64,000 nt of DNA from Macrobrachium rosenbergii (taxonomy: Eukaryota > Arthropoda > Malacostraca > Decapoda > Palaemonidae), in the NCBI RefSeq assembly GCF_040412425.1, contig NC_089749.1, positions 16,190,162 through 16,254,161 on the forward strand, read 5' to 3'. Positions within the stretch are counted from its first letter, which is position 1. Each line of letters begins with the position of its first letter. This document shows, one piece after another, positions 47,011 through 60,300 of this stretch. The notes beneath the pieces were generated by a model. The model ran no database searches, was not told the origin of the DNA, and saw only the letters and a program-made list of their open reading frames with translations. A program made the translations under genes and the position numbers.

Positions 47011-49088
47011 GAGCATAAAATAGGATACCTAGTGGAACGGGTGCTGGGTATCACCCAGGACAAGTACCGAGATCAATGAACTAACCAGTTATTGATACAC
47101 ATGTCTAACAGGGAGGGCCTTCTAGAGTTAAGGATTGTTATCCTTGGCCATCTAGCAATGCCATAGTTCATAACAGACAATTGACAATCTCCATGCAGTG
47201 AGATGAAGATGTGGAGGTTTGATGGAATCTTCTCGAATAAAACTGAAATGTTCCTTCCTGAACGGAAGACGATGAGGAGCATCTACAACCATGAAAGAAA
47301 GATAGGGGAACCATTCCCTTTAGGGCGCCACAATTGTGCTATCAAAATAATCCATGTGATCTGCAAAGTTCTCAACTTTTTGAATATTTTCTCAAAACAG
47401 TAAAAAGAGGAAAAGCATAAAGGTCTAGATTCAAGAATTCTTGAAGGAAGGCACCAACGGCTCATGCCTGAGGATCCTGGCATGGAGGGCAGTAAACTAG
47501 TAGTGTAGTGCCTTGGGCAGTCATAAACAGATGGGTGTTTGGGTCTCCCTAAAGGTTCCACAACTTCCGGCAAACCTGAGGACGAGGAGACTATCTGACT
47601 GGAGACCTTGCCCTTTTCTGCTGCGTTGGTCTTCAAACAAAGTTTTTACTAGGACAAAACAAGGTAATGGAATGACCTTTGCTGGGATTTATCCAAAGGA
47701 TAAGGTAGTTCTTGTTAGTCTGAACAAATCTCTTGGTTTGTGTGTCTTTGTCATCTTATGTAAGATTCGAGACTCTTAGCTGCTTTGAGCTGTAGGATGT
47801 TTATACTTCCACTTCCTGACATCAAATGTTTCTCAGAATGGCCTCTCAATCTGCCTCCGGGGCATCTGAGGACAGTGTAAAGGTTCTTGAGGTCTACAGG
47901 CCAACCCATTATAGTTCTCAAAAGGGGGGAAAATTGTTTGTTCATCTCTCTTGGAAAAAACTTTCGACCACAGATAGTTGATCACCCCAGCTAAATGACT
48001 GACTGGGTCAGAAAAGCATAAACAGTCCACCTTGAACAAAAAGCCCACTCATAAGGTTAGACATAAAACAATTCTCATAATAAAAACAAACTGGTGAGAC
48101 AAACCAGTGGTCCAAATATGAGAGAATTACAGTACTCTGATACCACGCACATGAATCCATACTACTCAGACTTCAACTCACAGAAGAATACTTTACTTCG
48201 ACTTGGGGAGTACTGCGAAGTGGAAGTACATGCCCTACATATCAACAGAATTTATCCTTTTCCCTTCTGAAAAGCCAACAAGATCAAACTGAATGACTCA
48301 CCAAAAAGGGAATAATAAGAATAAACTTGCTGAAACAGGAATTGCCCATGGCTCGAAGGCCTCGTTGCATAACAACTGTCCAATCTGCCCTTCCAAACTC
48401 TGAACTTTCCTGTGTGAAGAATATGGAGAGACGGATATCAGAAGTGACAGGGGTAAAATATAACAAAAAGTACAAAATATCCTTCCCTGAGGACAATCAC
48501 TACCAAATGTTCTACTTGACGCTTTGTCAGACACTTCTGAAAATCTGCACACATCCCTCTGAGGAACCACACAGCCTACTTGAACTGGGAGTTCAAAACA
48601 TCAGTTATGGTTACAAGTGTAATTTTCCACTTAGAACGTGAGCCAGAACTCTACTGAAGCAGAACTCGAGAGTAAATTGGGAAATTCTGTATGAAACTTT
48701 CGTGAAAAAAAAAAGTTGTAGGGGCAAGACCCTAAAGGGAAGACTTTAAAGGCAGTGCTACGAATTTCTACTGTAATTTCCTAATTCGAGACATCTTAGG
48801 TGATGGCCTTAAACACTTAGGGTAGACAAGATGGGTCACAGTCAAAAACAGCTACTAATGACTGAGTAGGGTTACCTAATTTAATTTACACAACTGTTTC
48901 TGTTAATTAAAACTGGGCTGTAAAAGGAAAAAGACATTCTTCCCATAGCCTCAGAAGTAGGTCTACAAGGAGAGGTTATAACTCGACGCATCATAAAGAA
49001 ACCTTGCCTCTTCAGGACTAATATTTATAATTATCTTATATGTATCTACATACGTACATTCATATATATATACATATCTGGACATGCA

Positions 49089-49209
<121 letters not shown>

Positions 49210-50278
49210 TATAATAACACGTACATAAATGTATTACACTTACAGTAATCGAGCCGTCGTGCTAGAGCTAAATACCGAAATCAAAGGTACTTTCGCCTCA
49301 CAATTATGCCAAATTACCTTACCTATAGAGAAGACTTCACTTCCTTGGCCCAAAAACTAGAAACTTGCAAGTTGAAAAAAAACCGATATCGTAAGCAAGT
49401 CCACCGAGAGCCAGCATAAAGGGAACACTTCCGAAATCGACTGTTTAGAACAGATTAAGCCAGCAACATGCCGGCATATAATATTACCTATATAGTTTGG
49501 TTGGTTCCTAAGAGCTCACTCTAGAAAACACAGTTGCGCGTGCAAAACACTGTTCGTGTTAGGAGCTGAGTTATTAAACACTAATCGGTTATCTAGTGCT
49601 ACGCTATTCTACTTCATATTTCATAAATAATATAGTAAGATATAGTAATTCTCTTACGAATGTTCAAAGGCTCTACTTCCTGAGAACGTACCCTACCATA
49701 ATCAGAGTTAACTTCTTACTGGTTTGAACAGGAGCCGAGGTAGAAGTAAACTAAAGAGATCCGGTTAACGGATTCATATTCGGCACAATGAAGAGAATAA
49801 GAAACAAAGCGAGCAATCCACCGCTTAAATACTAACGTAGAATCAACCACAACACGGTTTTAACTCTTCAAGTCGAAACGGAAGAACCGAGGTGGAAGAG
49901 GTGAAATACGGCCTGAACGTCAGTAACTCGGAATGCCGATTGCCGCATTTTGCCGGGTATAAATATCGGATGGAGGACCAGGTATTTGGGTGCAGAAGAG
50001 AGGATTCTTGTATGACGTCACCACGTAACCTTGACGACAGTCAAATTCGTCTGCACGTATTGACGTCATCACGTAGATACTAAAGAGGCGACTATCTTGT
50101 ACCTAACATTTTCGATCGGAAACCTAATAAAAGAATACGTATCAATTATTATTTTTTCTCCTGAACCACATAGGGAGCAAAAGGCCGAGCGAGAGAGAGA
50201 TTAACCCAAGTTATCAGGCTGGTTAATGGAGTAGAAGCAACACCAGAAGACAAAAGGAAAAGACTGGGTAGGCTAATG

Positions 50279-50710
50279 GTGTGCCCCAACTAACTGTCTG
50301 CGTAAATTATCGACCTCTACCTTCTTCTGATACTACACAAAACTTACATCCTCTGACCAGATCACTCAAAAATGACAAATTTTTTAAAGAACTTGTATTT
50401 TTCCTAACATACTAACCTGAGGTAGGCTTCAGGTGTGCCCTAACTAATTGTGTGCGTAAATTATCGGCTTCTAACATCTTCGGATACTGCACAAAATTTA
50501 CATCCTCTCATCAGATTACTCAGAAATGTCAATTTTTAAAAAGTAATCTGTGTTTTTCCTAACATACAGACCTGATGTTGCCTTCTAGTGTGCCCTAACT
50601 GTCGTACGTAAATTACCGGCGTCTAACATCTTCCGATACTACACAAAATCTACATCCTCTAATCAGATCACTCAAAATCTACATATCAAGAAAACCACAG
50701 TCGTGCCTAA
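50279..50710 (+). repeat. About 155-bp tandem repeat, nearly three copies
   Basis: GTGTGCCC(C/T)AACTA, then CGTAAATTA(T/C)CGRC, TCTTC(T/G/C)GATACT and ACATCCTCTRATCAGATYAC starts near 50279, 50432 and 50589. The last copy is shorter. Confidence 0.88.
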
Positions 50711-50899
50711 GTAGCTAGTCTAACTTAAACTATATGGTCATCTTGCAAAATCTAAACATTCGGTTGTCACAGTCTTTCCTATACAGCTTAATGTTTTCAT
50801 CTCTGCTTGTTGTAGATGACATAAAGACAAAAACAGAAACAAGCACAATACCGCCCAGGAGAAAATTAGCCCGAAATCATCAAAATATTACAAACGGAG

Positions 50900-51095
50900 A
50901 TTCGTCGGCAAGAAGAAATATGACAAGAACGTCAACATTCCGGCACTGAGCACCATCTGGTGGTAAAACAGATGACTACAGTGACAGTCCCCGTTGGGAT
51001 TTTTTTTTATTTTTTAAATGCCGATCGCACCAAACGGCGCGAAGAAAAGCTAACTCCAAAGTAGGTAAGATTCTTTCCAAATAATGGTAAGTGAC
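50900..51095 (-). repeat. Right inverted arm of repeat block
   Basis: Its reverse complement carries CTTACCTACTTTGGAGTTAG, GGTGCGATCGGCATTTAAA and GACTGTCACTGTAGTCATCT, as in the left arm at 45585-45750. The outermost CCATTATTTGGAAAGAATCT also matches 45832-45850. Confidence 0.82.
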
Positions 51096-54000
51096 AATTT
51101 ACAAACTGTATAAGATAATGTACAGTGCATTTTGTATAATCTTACCTTTAAGATAATGATGTAAAGCATAGTGAGACCCCCATGTAGTTGTTGTGACTTG
51201 GGATATTTCAGTCCAAATCAGAATCATTGAATTCCACTGGTATGTAATGGAAAAAACAATAATATTTCAAGTTTGTGGGTTTTAGAAGCAACTGGCCTAG
51301 TTTTAAACACAAATCTTAGAATTTCTGAGCATGTGCTTGCACAATGAAACAAAATCGCCTGGCTGCAATCACTTAAAAAAGTTATGTATGGAACTGCTTT
51401 TATACATACGACTAACAATGATTTCTATTTTGTAGTAAACATACTTGTGCCGTTACACTTCTTTTGACTACAGATCTAAATTTCTGAACACATGGACACA
51501 CTATAAAGAAAGAATCAGGGCCAACTTGCTTAAAGAGAAAAGTTGTATAAGGAACCAGGAATTGCAGTGGTCAATGTAGATCAACAGAGAATGACACCTT
51601 CACTTTTAAAAAAATTACTTTTTTAGCAATAAATGTTACTTATACTGCATGCACAGTACATAGCGTAACTATACTTGACAACATTGTCAGATCTTTCTAC
51701 ACAAAAGAAAAAAAACTTACTTGCAATAGCAAAACCACCAAAGATTGTGTTGATACAAAACATACGTTATTCATGAAGCAAAAATCAGATGCAAAATGAC
51801 TGACTTAGGTGCTCTTACACATTTAAACAGGAAAGTGTTTGTTGTGTTTCTTTGTTTCACCATCCAATAAATCTTGCATATTTAACGAAGTTTCCTGTTA
51901 AGCATGAAATTTTTTTTTTATTTTTACTGCTTTTATGCATATGATAGTGACAAATCTGATGACTTAAGGTCCATTTAAGTTAAGGTGCCATTGGGAATAG
52001 TTACTTTAGACAACAACCGAATGGCTATTCAAACAGGAACAAATTATGAAATCTTTGAGGGAAATTATCACTACTGAAATTATAACTACTAGCTGTCCAA
52101 AAACGTGTCTCAATAATGAGAACCATAAGAAATATACTGTAAATAATACACAAAGAAAAAATAATAAATACTAAAATAGACAGTTCCACCATGAGTGACA
52201 CCAGCCACCCACTCTTGTGGTTCCTCTTGCAACGAACAAGAGTATCACAACAATGCATGCAATAATAGATAACATGTGAGCAGGGGGAAAAAAGTGTCGG
52301 TGAATTACACAAGTATGCAGTCTCCCTATTTTGTGTAACTCATAATGTTTTGGAGGCAGAATTGTATAACGATTATCAGAGTATAAGTTAGATACTATAA
52401 ATTTATTAATATAATGGCAATTATATGTGAGAAATAATTACTGAAGAATACAAATAATGCATCTACCAAACCTGACTGCAGAGGGAACAATTTAAAAACA
52501 AAAAATTTTAATTGATGTATGATTTTAACTGATTCTTGACTGACAATGACTTAATAATATCCATTTCAGCCTTCAGCTGTATGAAATGTTGGCTTTGGCT
52601 CACTGTGTGAGAAAATATAAATGAAGTAAAGTACAGCATATATTTGATATTAATACAGCCTTTATATTCATAAAGCCTTTGCAAGGCAGCTTTACAGTTT
52701 CAAGGAGTGTTACTCTGCCTTTCGTTTTGTCATCTGCTACTGCTAGATGTGTGACACGAATATACCAAACAGGGTATTTAAATTTTCTTATTACTGTCCT
52801 AAATGACAAATGTAAAACAAAACAATTATTCAATGAGTATGATAAAAATTCTTTCAATCACTATGCTGACGGGAGAAACAAGGTTAGACAAAATGTCCTA
52901 AGCTTTACTGATCTGGCACTGAGCTTAGCCATGAAATTACATACAGTATTCAGACTCAGATCACTAGTTTTTAATTTTTATGATGATTCTTTATTTTATA
53001 TTCAAGTAATATAATTATTAATATTAATAATAATTTTTCATTAAATATTACAGTATTATGGAATTTATGAAGTTGAACTAGTGTGCCTAAGAGTATTTAG
53101 CCTTGAGCATCAATGTAAACAATCTACCAAGTACCACATCTCAAAAAAGAGAAACTAATTTTTATATTGTGAATAATTTACATTTACTAAATGCCTAAAA
53201 AAACAAATTGTCATTATGCTTTGTGTGGCATCTAGATATGTAAATTATATGCAACATAAAAACAAAAACAAAATGGTTTCCTTTCATCCATTGTGAAAAT
53301 GGCAAAACACTTGTGAATCTGCTCTACTTACCTCAACTTTGCATACAAGACCTGGGGGCACTTATTTGAGGCATGTTTTGATGAAAAGATTGGTCTTATG
53401 CATGGTGCAAAATACAGCTAATGCAGTTTTTTTGCTTGCTTACGTTTTTATGAACTGTACACTCCTACAAAGAGGAATAGGTAAAAACATATGAAGAATA
53501 GGTAAAAACATATGAACGTGGAAATACAACTTCTTTATATTAAAAACTGATTGCAAGACTTTTCCTACATCTTTCCTGATGACCACAGCCAACACATCTT
53601 CATATAATCCAGCCCAATAACTTCACTGAATCTTTTATATTTTTTATTGAAAACTTTTACAGTAAAGTTAAAGTGCTATAAAATTCATGGAAGTGTACAT
53701 GTAACTTTGAAATTTAAGTAGTATGCTTAAATAAAAGCACTGTACATAATGCTATGTCTCTAAACTGCACATTTGTACTACATTCAAGATGTTACATAAA
53801 AACATTATCCTTACATAAAAAATATATATACACAGTAGATGTACATACTGTACTTCACGGGCTAATGCTAACATTACACACTTACCACAGCCATACAAAA
53901 ATACAAAATATATATATCCAACAACAGCTTCCATGAAGTGAATAAATCAAGGCATCAACACATGGCACTTCCTATGTATCAGAATCATAAATTAACTGCT

Positions 54001-54233
54001 GCAGAAAAAGTGAGAGGTGCAAATTACATGTAAATTTCCCACTCATAAATGACACGCACACCAGTACTTGTAACTGAAAAAGCAAAATCACCACCGATGC
54101 AACTGAAGCCTACATATTCAAGTATAAAAATAACCGTAAAATATTTTGTGAAAGGAAAGTACACAGTACCTTAAAAGATTCTGTACCTCAAAACTATGCA
54201 TAACAACATCTCGGAGTTAACGCAAAAACAAAC
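51096..54233 (-). other. Probable TXNDC12 3' UTR and intergenic space
   Basis: No coding potential and no clear repeat seen, AT-rich. Minus-strand AATAAA hexamers occur (for example + strand 53643-53648 and 52990-52995), so the 3' UTR may end in this stretch. Only very short spurious open frames. Confidence 0.35.
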
Positions 54234-54385
54234 TTACAGTTCATCACTTCTAGCATTCATTTGTGGTATCAGTTGAACAGCCTTTGACATTGCCTTGATG
54301 ACTGACCCTTCATCATAGTAGTAGAATTTGTACTGTGGATTCCCACCTTCATTGTAAATCTCCTCACGGACCTCACCGTCGGAAC
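54234..54385 (-). CDS. TXNDC12: TXNDC12 last coding exon with ER-retrieval signal
   Basis: Acceptor TTTCAG at 54386-54391. Encodes [20 protein letters not shown], then [15 protein letters not shown] and [13 protein letters not shown] (TAA at 54234-54236). SDEL is a KDEL-type retrieval signal (the human protein ends EDEL). Confidence 0.94.
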
Positions 54386-57300
54386 CTGAAATTATATGTT
54401 TAAATGTATTATTACATGGGTACAGAAAATGTATTTTATGTATAAACAGAGGAGGTATGACTTACTGGAGCTATTTTGTAATGAAAAGTGACAATTGTCA
54501 GTACTACATAGACGTATGGACAGGCAAGCATATTTTCAATCTTAATCTTTACTGGCAAGAATCAAGAAAAAATTAAGATTGATTTTCCCAATTCATACAT
54601 GTTCCTCCTTTTAAGATACGGAGGCAAATGATTCAGAATACTGTACAGTAGTTTAATTTTTATTTACTTACAGAATCAACAATAAAGAGGAAACTGCTTC
54701 TCAAGGGAAATATATACATGAAGAGGAATGAAATGGGATGCACAAAATAGTAAAAATGGTAAAGTAAATAATTAAAATGATGTTAAATCAGTTTGATAAG
54801 AGCAATATTACAATCTCAACAACATCAATACAACAACCATTTCCACAATATAAGAAATTCGTATTGTAATCTGAATTTTTTCTAGTTATACAAACTGCAG
54901 CCTTTATGTAGGAGTATTCCTCATTGTGAGCTGGAATTGATTACTGAAATTCTGATAACTAGGTAGTAGACTGGTTAAAGGGGGGTGAGTAAGGGTCATC
55001 CACCACCCAACTGCTGTACCCAAGCACTTTTTCTTCAGTATGAGGGACAAAGTTGGGTGTTGAGGTGGTAATAAGATAGAAGGTTCTGGTTTGTATACAT
55101 ATAAAAATTCCATTTACTATAAAAAAAACAGGCTTTGAGATAGGAAAAACCTATTTTTGGTAGCCGCTGTTTGTTCTCAAAGGAGTTATACCCTTATGGT
55201 CCCGCCCAGGGCTCCATAAGACAGACCAACCAATTACAAAGAATTCTCTTATAGTTGGTCTCAGCCAGAATAGTGCTTGTTGGCACAGTCATAGAATATA
55301 AAGGACTCAGGACAGGAGAGCTCTATCTCCTGTCCTACAACAACTGCCTCAGCTCTATGTCCCACTCACACAGGTGTGACAACAGCGTATGTTGGCTAAC
55401 TGCATTACACACCAGATCCGTGCAAGATAAATGTTCACCCCAGTCCCATGCCTTTTCATCTGGGAAAGTGGGTGAGTTTGAGGAAGCACAGCAGCTAACA
55501 AAAATAGCTTTTCCTACATCAAAACCTGTTTTTTGATAGCGTAGCCACTGTTCGTCCTCAAAGAAGCTTACAAAAGTAACTGACAGGTGACGAAATGGCT
55601 TAGCTCCTAATGAATAAATCCCAACAACCCAGATAAGTTTTTTGGTCTGCAGTATAGTCATTTATTCTTTAACCAGTGGTTAAAGCCCTTAGATAGATAA
55701 GATGAGGTAAAGGTGGTCAGGTGCTTCAGACACCTATCCTCACCATATATATTACTGAAATGTCAGGAACAGTTCCATCACCCTAACTTTGTCAGACTTT
55801 GCCAATGCTTCACCATTTTCTGTTTGTCAGAGGTGTTGTAAACTCATTTGATAAACCACAAAGCCAGAAAGGTGTTCCTAAACACCCACTTCTTGTGTTA
55901 AACAGTACTTAGCAAAAGTCACTGACAACTTGACATAAGAGGGTAGGTCCTACTTTGGTAGCATACATGGCTCACATCAGGCATAAGAGGCCTGTTATCT
56001 GGCCCAACAGAAGGTCCTGGAAAAAGGAGACAAAAGCCTGTTGAGTTTTGGGATACCTCCAAGGGAAGTGAATCCTTGAGTTCTACTAATGATCAAGTCA
56101 TCTCTCAGGTTCCCTCTGCTTGTGTACATAAGTTGCACAACCACTCAATTGATGCAGCTTATGACCCAACTCCAGGGGTTTCTTTCCTGCATATTCAATG
56201 TTGACTGCTCATCAGCTTCAGGGCTGTCTGTACTTAGTCATCTCATTTTAATCTTGGTCCTCCTCAAAACTGACTGCTTAGCTTCTTCAGGATGACTCTC
56301 CCTTTGTGGAGATCCTTTCTACATTTGCTTATCTCTTTTACTGCTCACTCAACCATCCTCCTCATGTTACTTCAATTGCTGCCCTCTATATTGTTAACAG
56401 AGTATTGAGATGGTGGCAGTGTTGGTCTTTCTCTAGTGGGCTTGGGTCCCAGTACTTTCTCTTCATACTTGGAGATCAAGGCTTGTGGTTTTTAGTCAAC
56501 CCTTCAAGCACTGGACATTGAATTCATCTCCCTACTCTTTTGTTCTAAGAGGTCTTTTGAATGTGGAATTTTCTCCAGGTTTACTTCCTCCCTCTCCATG
56601 AAGGCTTCATTTTATTGCCTCCACCTCCCAGGCCCATTGTTCAACTGCTGGTCTATTGTGTAGATGTTTTTGCACTTGTTCTCCTGAGAGATTTCACTTC
56701 AATTGGAATGGCTTGAGTAGGGGACTCAGGTGCTTTAGTCTTTTCTCACACATTTCTTGCCCTTTCAATTTTCCTTACAACAAATATACCAAACTACATA
56801 GTCGATTCCCACCAACTACATTCCACTTAGGGGAGTTCGTTCAGCAATCCCTTTATACATTCCTACATTCACAATCTATATGTTTCTATATTATAGCTAA
56901 CTCTCAATCACCATACCAACTTATTATTTTACCTTGTCATTCTGCTGGCCTTCAGTGAGGCTGTCATAAAATTTCATTACTGTCTGTTTCTGGTAAAACC
57001 TGAATATGATAGCTCTCCAACAATATGAAAAGTTACTATTTATATCTTGCAGCTTCATAGGCTATACCATAGCTGACTTCAATTATTGAACTCTGTTCTT
57101 TCCTTTTTTTTATGGGGAGTCATTAAAGGAATGATTCAGTTCTGTTACTTTATGTAATAATATTTTTCATACAACCTTAACTGCTAGCAGAAAGTTTTCT
57201 GTTCAAGTTTTGCATTATTTTGCATCAAAAATTTCAAGCCTTATTTCATGTTTTACTGCCAATTTCAACTTCCAGCATAAATTAACCTTATTAGATAACA

Positions 57301-60300
57301 GACACAGTCAAGCAATTCCCAGGATATGATCTAGGTCTTCATGCTTTCCAGGAGTCGCTTCTGCTGAAGATGTGGCCAGAATTAATTTGTCATTTCTATA
57401 AAAGAAAATACCTTCCTCTGATATTGTAAACACTTTTTCCTAGAGATCCTTTTAATGGACATAGGACTGTCATGTCTTATTTATCTTTGACAACCAAACC
57501 ACTTTTCTTCACCCAAGGGCCTTCCAGAGTGACAGACTGCTGAGATGGTTTTCAACCTGATGTTGTCTAAACGAGTTTAGGATATGATTCCTGATTTTAG
57601 TCACTTGTTTTTTTCAGGGTTTGCCACCCAAATACAGCCAGGTTAAGCATAGCCCAGCCCAGTCACTAACTCAGGATGTACCTGCTGCCCTCTACCTGAC
57701 CTGCCTGCTTTGCCTGCTGCCCAGCCGGTCCAATTCTTGGTCTCTCAGCTTATCACCTGTCTGGAATGACAATTCAATTTTGGTGCCAAAAACATCACAC
57801 AGAATGGACTGATAGTAGTATATTCTCATGACTGCTCTCAACCAGACCATGAACAGGCAGCAATGTCACAGGCTGAGGAACTGCAGGCAGGCAAAGGCTA
57901 TGCAACTACAGGCAGAGCAACACTGATCAATGCATTCATGAACAAGAAAACTGACATAATTGGAATCACCAATATAACTACTGACCAGCAAATGCTGACT
58001 TTACTCATATTCTGGGCAGAAAATTAAGCTGCCAGTTCCAAAGCAAGATTGGCAGTGCAACTTCAGCTACTGGCAAGGAATGTGGGTCAGGCCAGTCCAG
58101 GTCAATAAGAATTATTTGCCTATAGCAGACTCAGTAATTTTCCATATTGGACACTTCGCTGCCTTGACCATGTGGCTTTGAGTTAATCTACTTCATTTCC
58201 ACCCTAGTGCAGGCACAGTGGATATGACTTACATGACAAAAAGTCACGTTTTCCAGCAATCAGAAATTCTTACAACACAGCACTCCCTGAATGACACTTC
58301 TGTATAATGATGTTTCAGTAAATTTTTACTCACCCAAATGCTTCAATTGGTGATAATGCAGCCTTAGTCCTAAAATGACTGAGATAAAAATCAGGATTTT
58401 GCAGACACGATGTGCCTGCAACCAGAAGTTAGCAGTCACAGTCTACTGTTTACTACGAGAAATTTGTATATATGACTGACTTGAATACATCTACAGGACA
58501 CTTGTACAACCTAAACCTTGATGAACTAGTCCAGGAATCAATGAATTCTTCTCAAAAGCCAAAGAAAAAGTGTCAGAAGTTTCATTATCTACACCCAATC
58601 TACCTAGAGTATGCTGTATTATGTCTACATCTTCTTCTTTCAACCTTATTACAGTAATCCCACTGTATAGCAGGGTCAGCCGCTCCAGTCAACTTTCTCC
58701 ATCTATCTCTATTCCATGCATCTGCTTCCCATAGTCCCACCTCACCCATATCCCTCCTCACCACATCCATCCATGTGGATTGGGTGCGGTGGGACTAGAT
58801 GAAGCAGAATGCAAAGACATACTGGGGCTCAACTCGATCACTTAAATTTTCTTTCTGTCATAAGGCCATGAAGGAAGAAACAATGCCTGCCTTATAAGGT
58901 TTAGTGTATAAACAAATGGACAACAAGTGTTGAAACTCAACAACACTAGTCTGTGAGAAATGCCTGATACTGCAGTGAAAGTTTGCTGTCCATCTCACAA
59001 CTGTTCAAACATTCTTTGGATGCATCAGAGCAGCAGCAAAGTCCATTTGTTCCAAATAACTGCTGAATCTGCAGTCTTTGTCAATACCATAGCAGTCTGG
59101 ATCAAGTGAATATCTGCCAGCTGATTAACATTTTACACAAACATTCACACTCCCTCATCAAATTTAACACAAACACATCTAAATCCAGAATAATACTGTA
59201 CTAACTAGAACACCAAAGACAATATTAAGGATGGGAGAAAAAGAGAACCCTTACTACAGAACGGATACCTCATACATCATTAATCATCTCTTTGCCTTTA
59301 AGCAGCTATTCAGAACAGTTCATCTGTCCTCAATTAAACTTGCAAGTAAAAAGTAAGGATAAAAGTTTTGCAGTTCACATGGCTACATATTAAATTTGTC
59401 AGCTTACAAGACACAGTTTTACTTTAAAGTGATATTTTAAAAATTACGCTGTGTCTAACATGGACATCGTGCGCAATGCATTCATTGTATTTCTGTCATT
59501 GCCATTACCTCTAACTCAACAAATAGTAAGCCCAAAGTTGCTTTCTCCCAGGACTGCGATCACCAATCGAGTGTAACATACCTCATATATTCATATTTCG
59601 TCAACCGAGCCATTATTATTATGCCTTAGATGGGTTTTTATTACCAAACTGTGAAGATTTTGTTTGTCTTTCTATATCTACTAGTAATATTATGTTACAA
59701 TTGGATGGTACACACAGATTAGCAGTGACAGTGCTACAATCTGGTGGGAATCCATGCAACTATAGAAGTTGCATCTTTTTTATATCTAAGCCTTCCATAA
59801 GTTTTCAATTAATTGGGAAATTTATTTTCAAACTTTACTATTAGCAAAATAATTTAGTGACCAATAATGAGTAACAAAGAACTGGTAGCAACATTACATC
59901 ATGGTGGTGATTCCTATAAATACTGAAATGCATGGAATGAAGACATGAACAACAACAAATTGTAGTGGTCAATTTATTCCCTGGTCATTTTACTAAAGAT
60001 TTCCTCATGTTCAAACTCATAGCACATAGAGAATGAAAGCAATGCAACAATATTAAATTCAAGCAAGATGTCATAGCCTATGCCTAGAACAGCTGAACAA
60101 TTTTTTTATTCATCGTCACCACAAAGCTTTTTCCCTTAAAACAGTTTTTTATTAAAAATATCCTTGTATAATAAAGTGCATCTTATGTGCTGTTGCATCT
60201 GACAAGCCAGCGAAAATGGTAGCTTATCTGATATGATATTTCATACAATAAACAACTTCATATTCATTATACTATTACAAAAACATATGGAAAAATTACA

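Noticed and set aside
47283..47636. 117-codon minus-strand frame within the repeat block
   Set aside because: No recognisable domain or transposase motif; kept only as part of the element description.
56306..56958. Two plus-strand frames of 71 and 100 codons
   Set aside because: No domain, no splice context, inside a TXNDC12 intron on the other strand.
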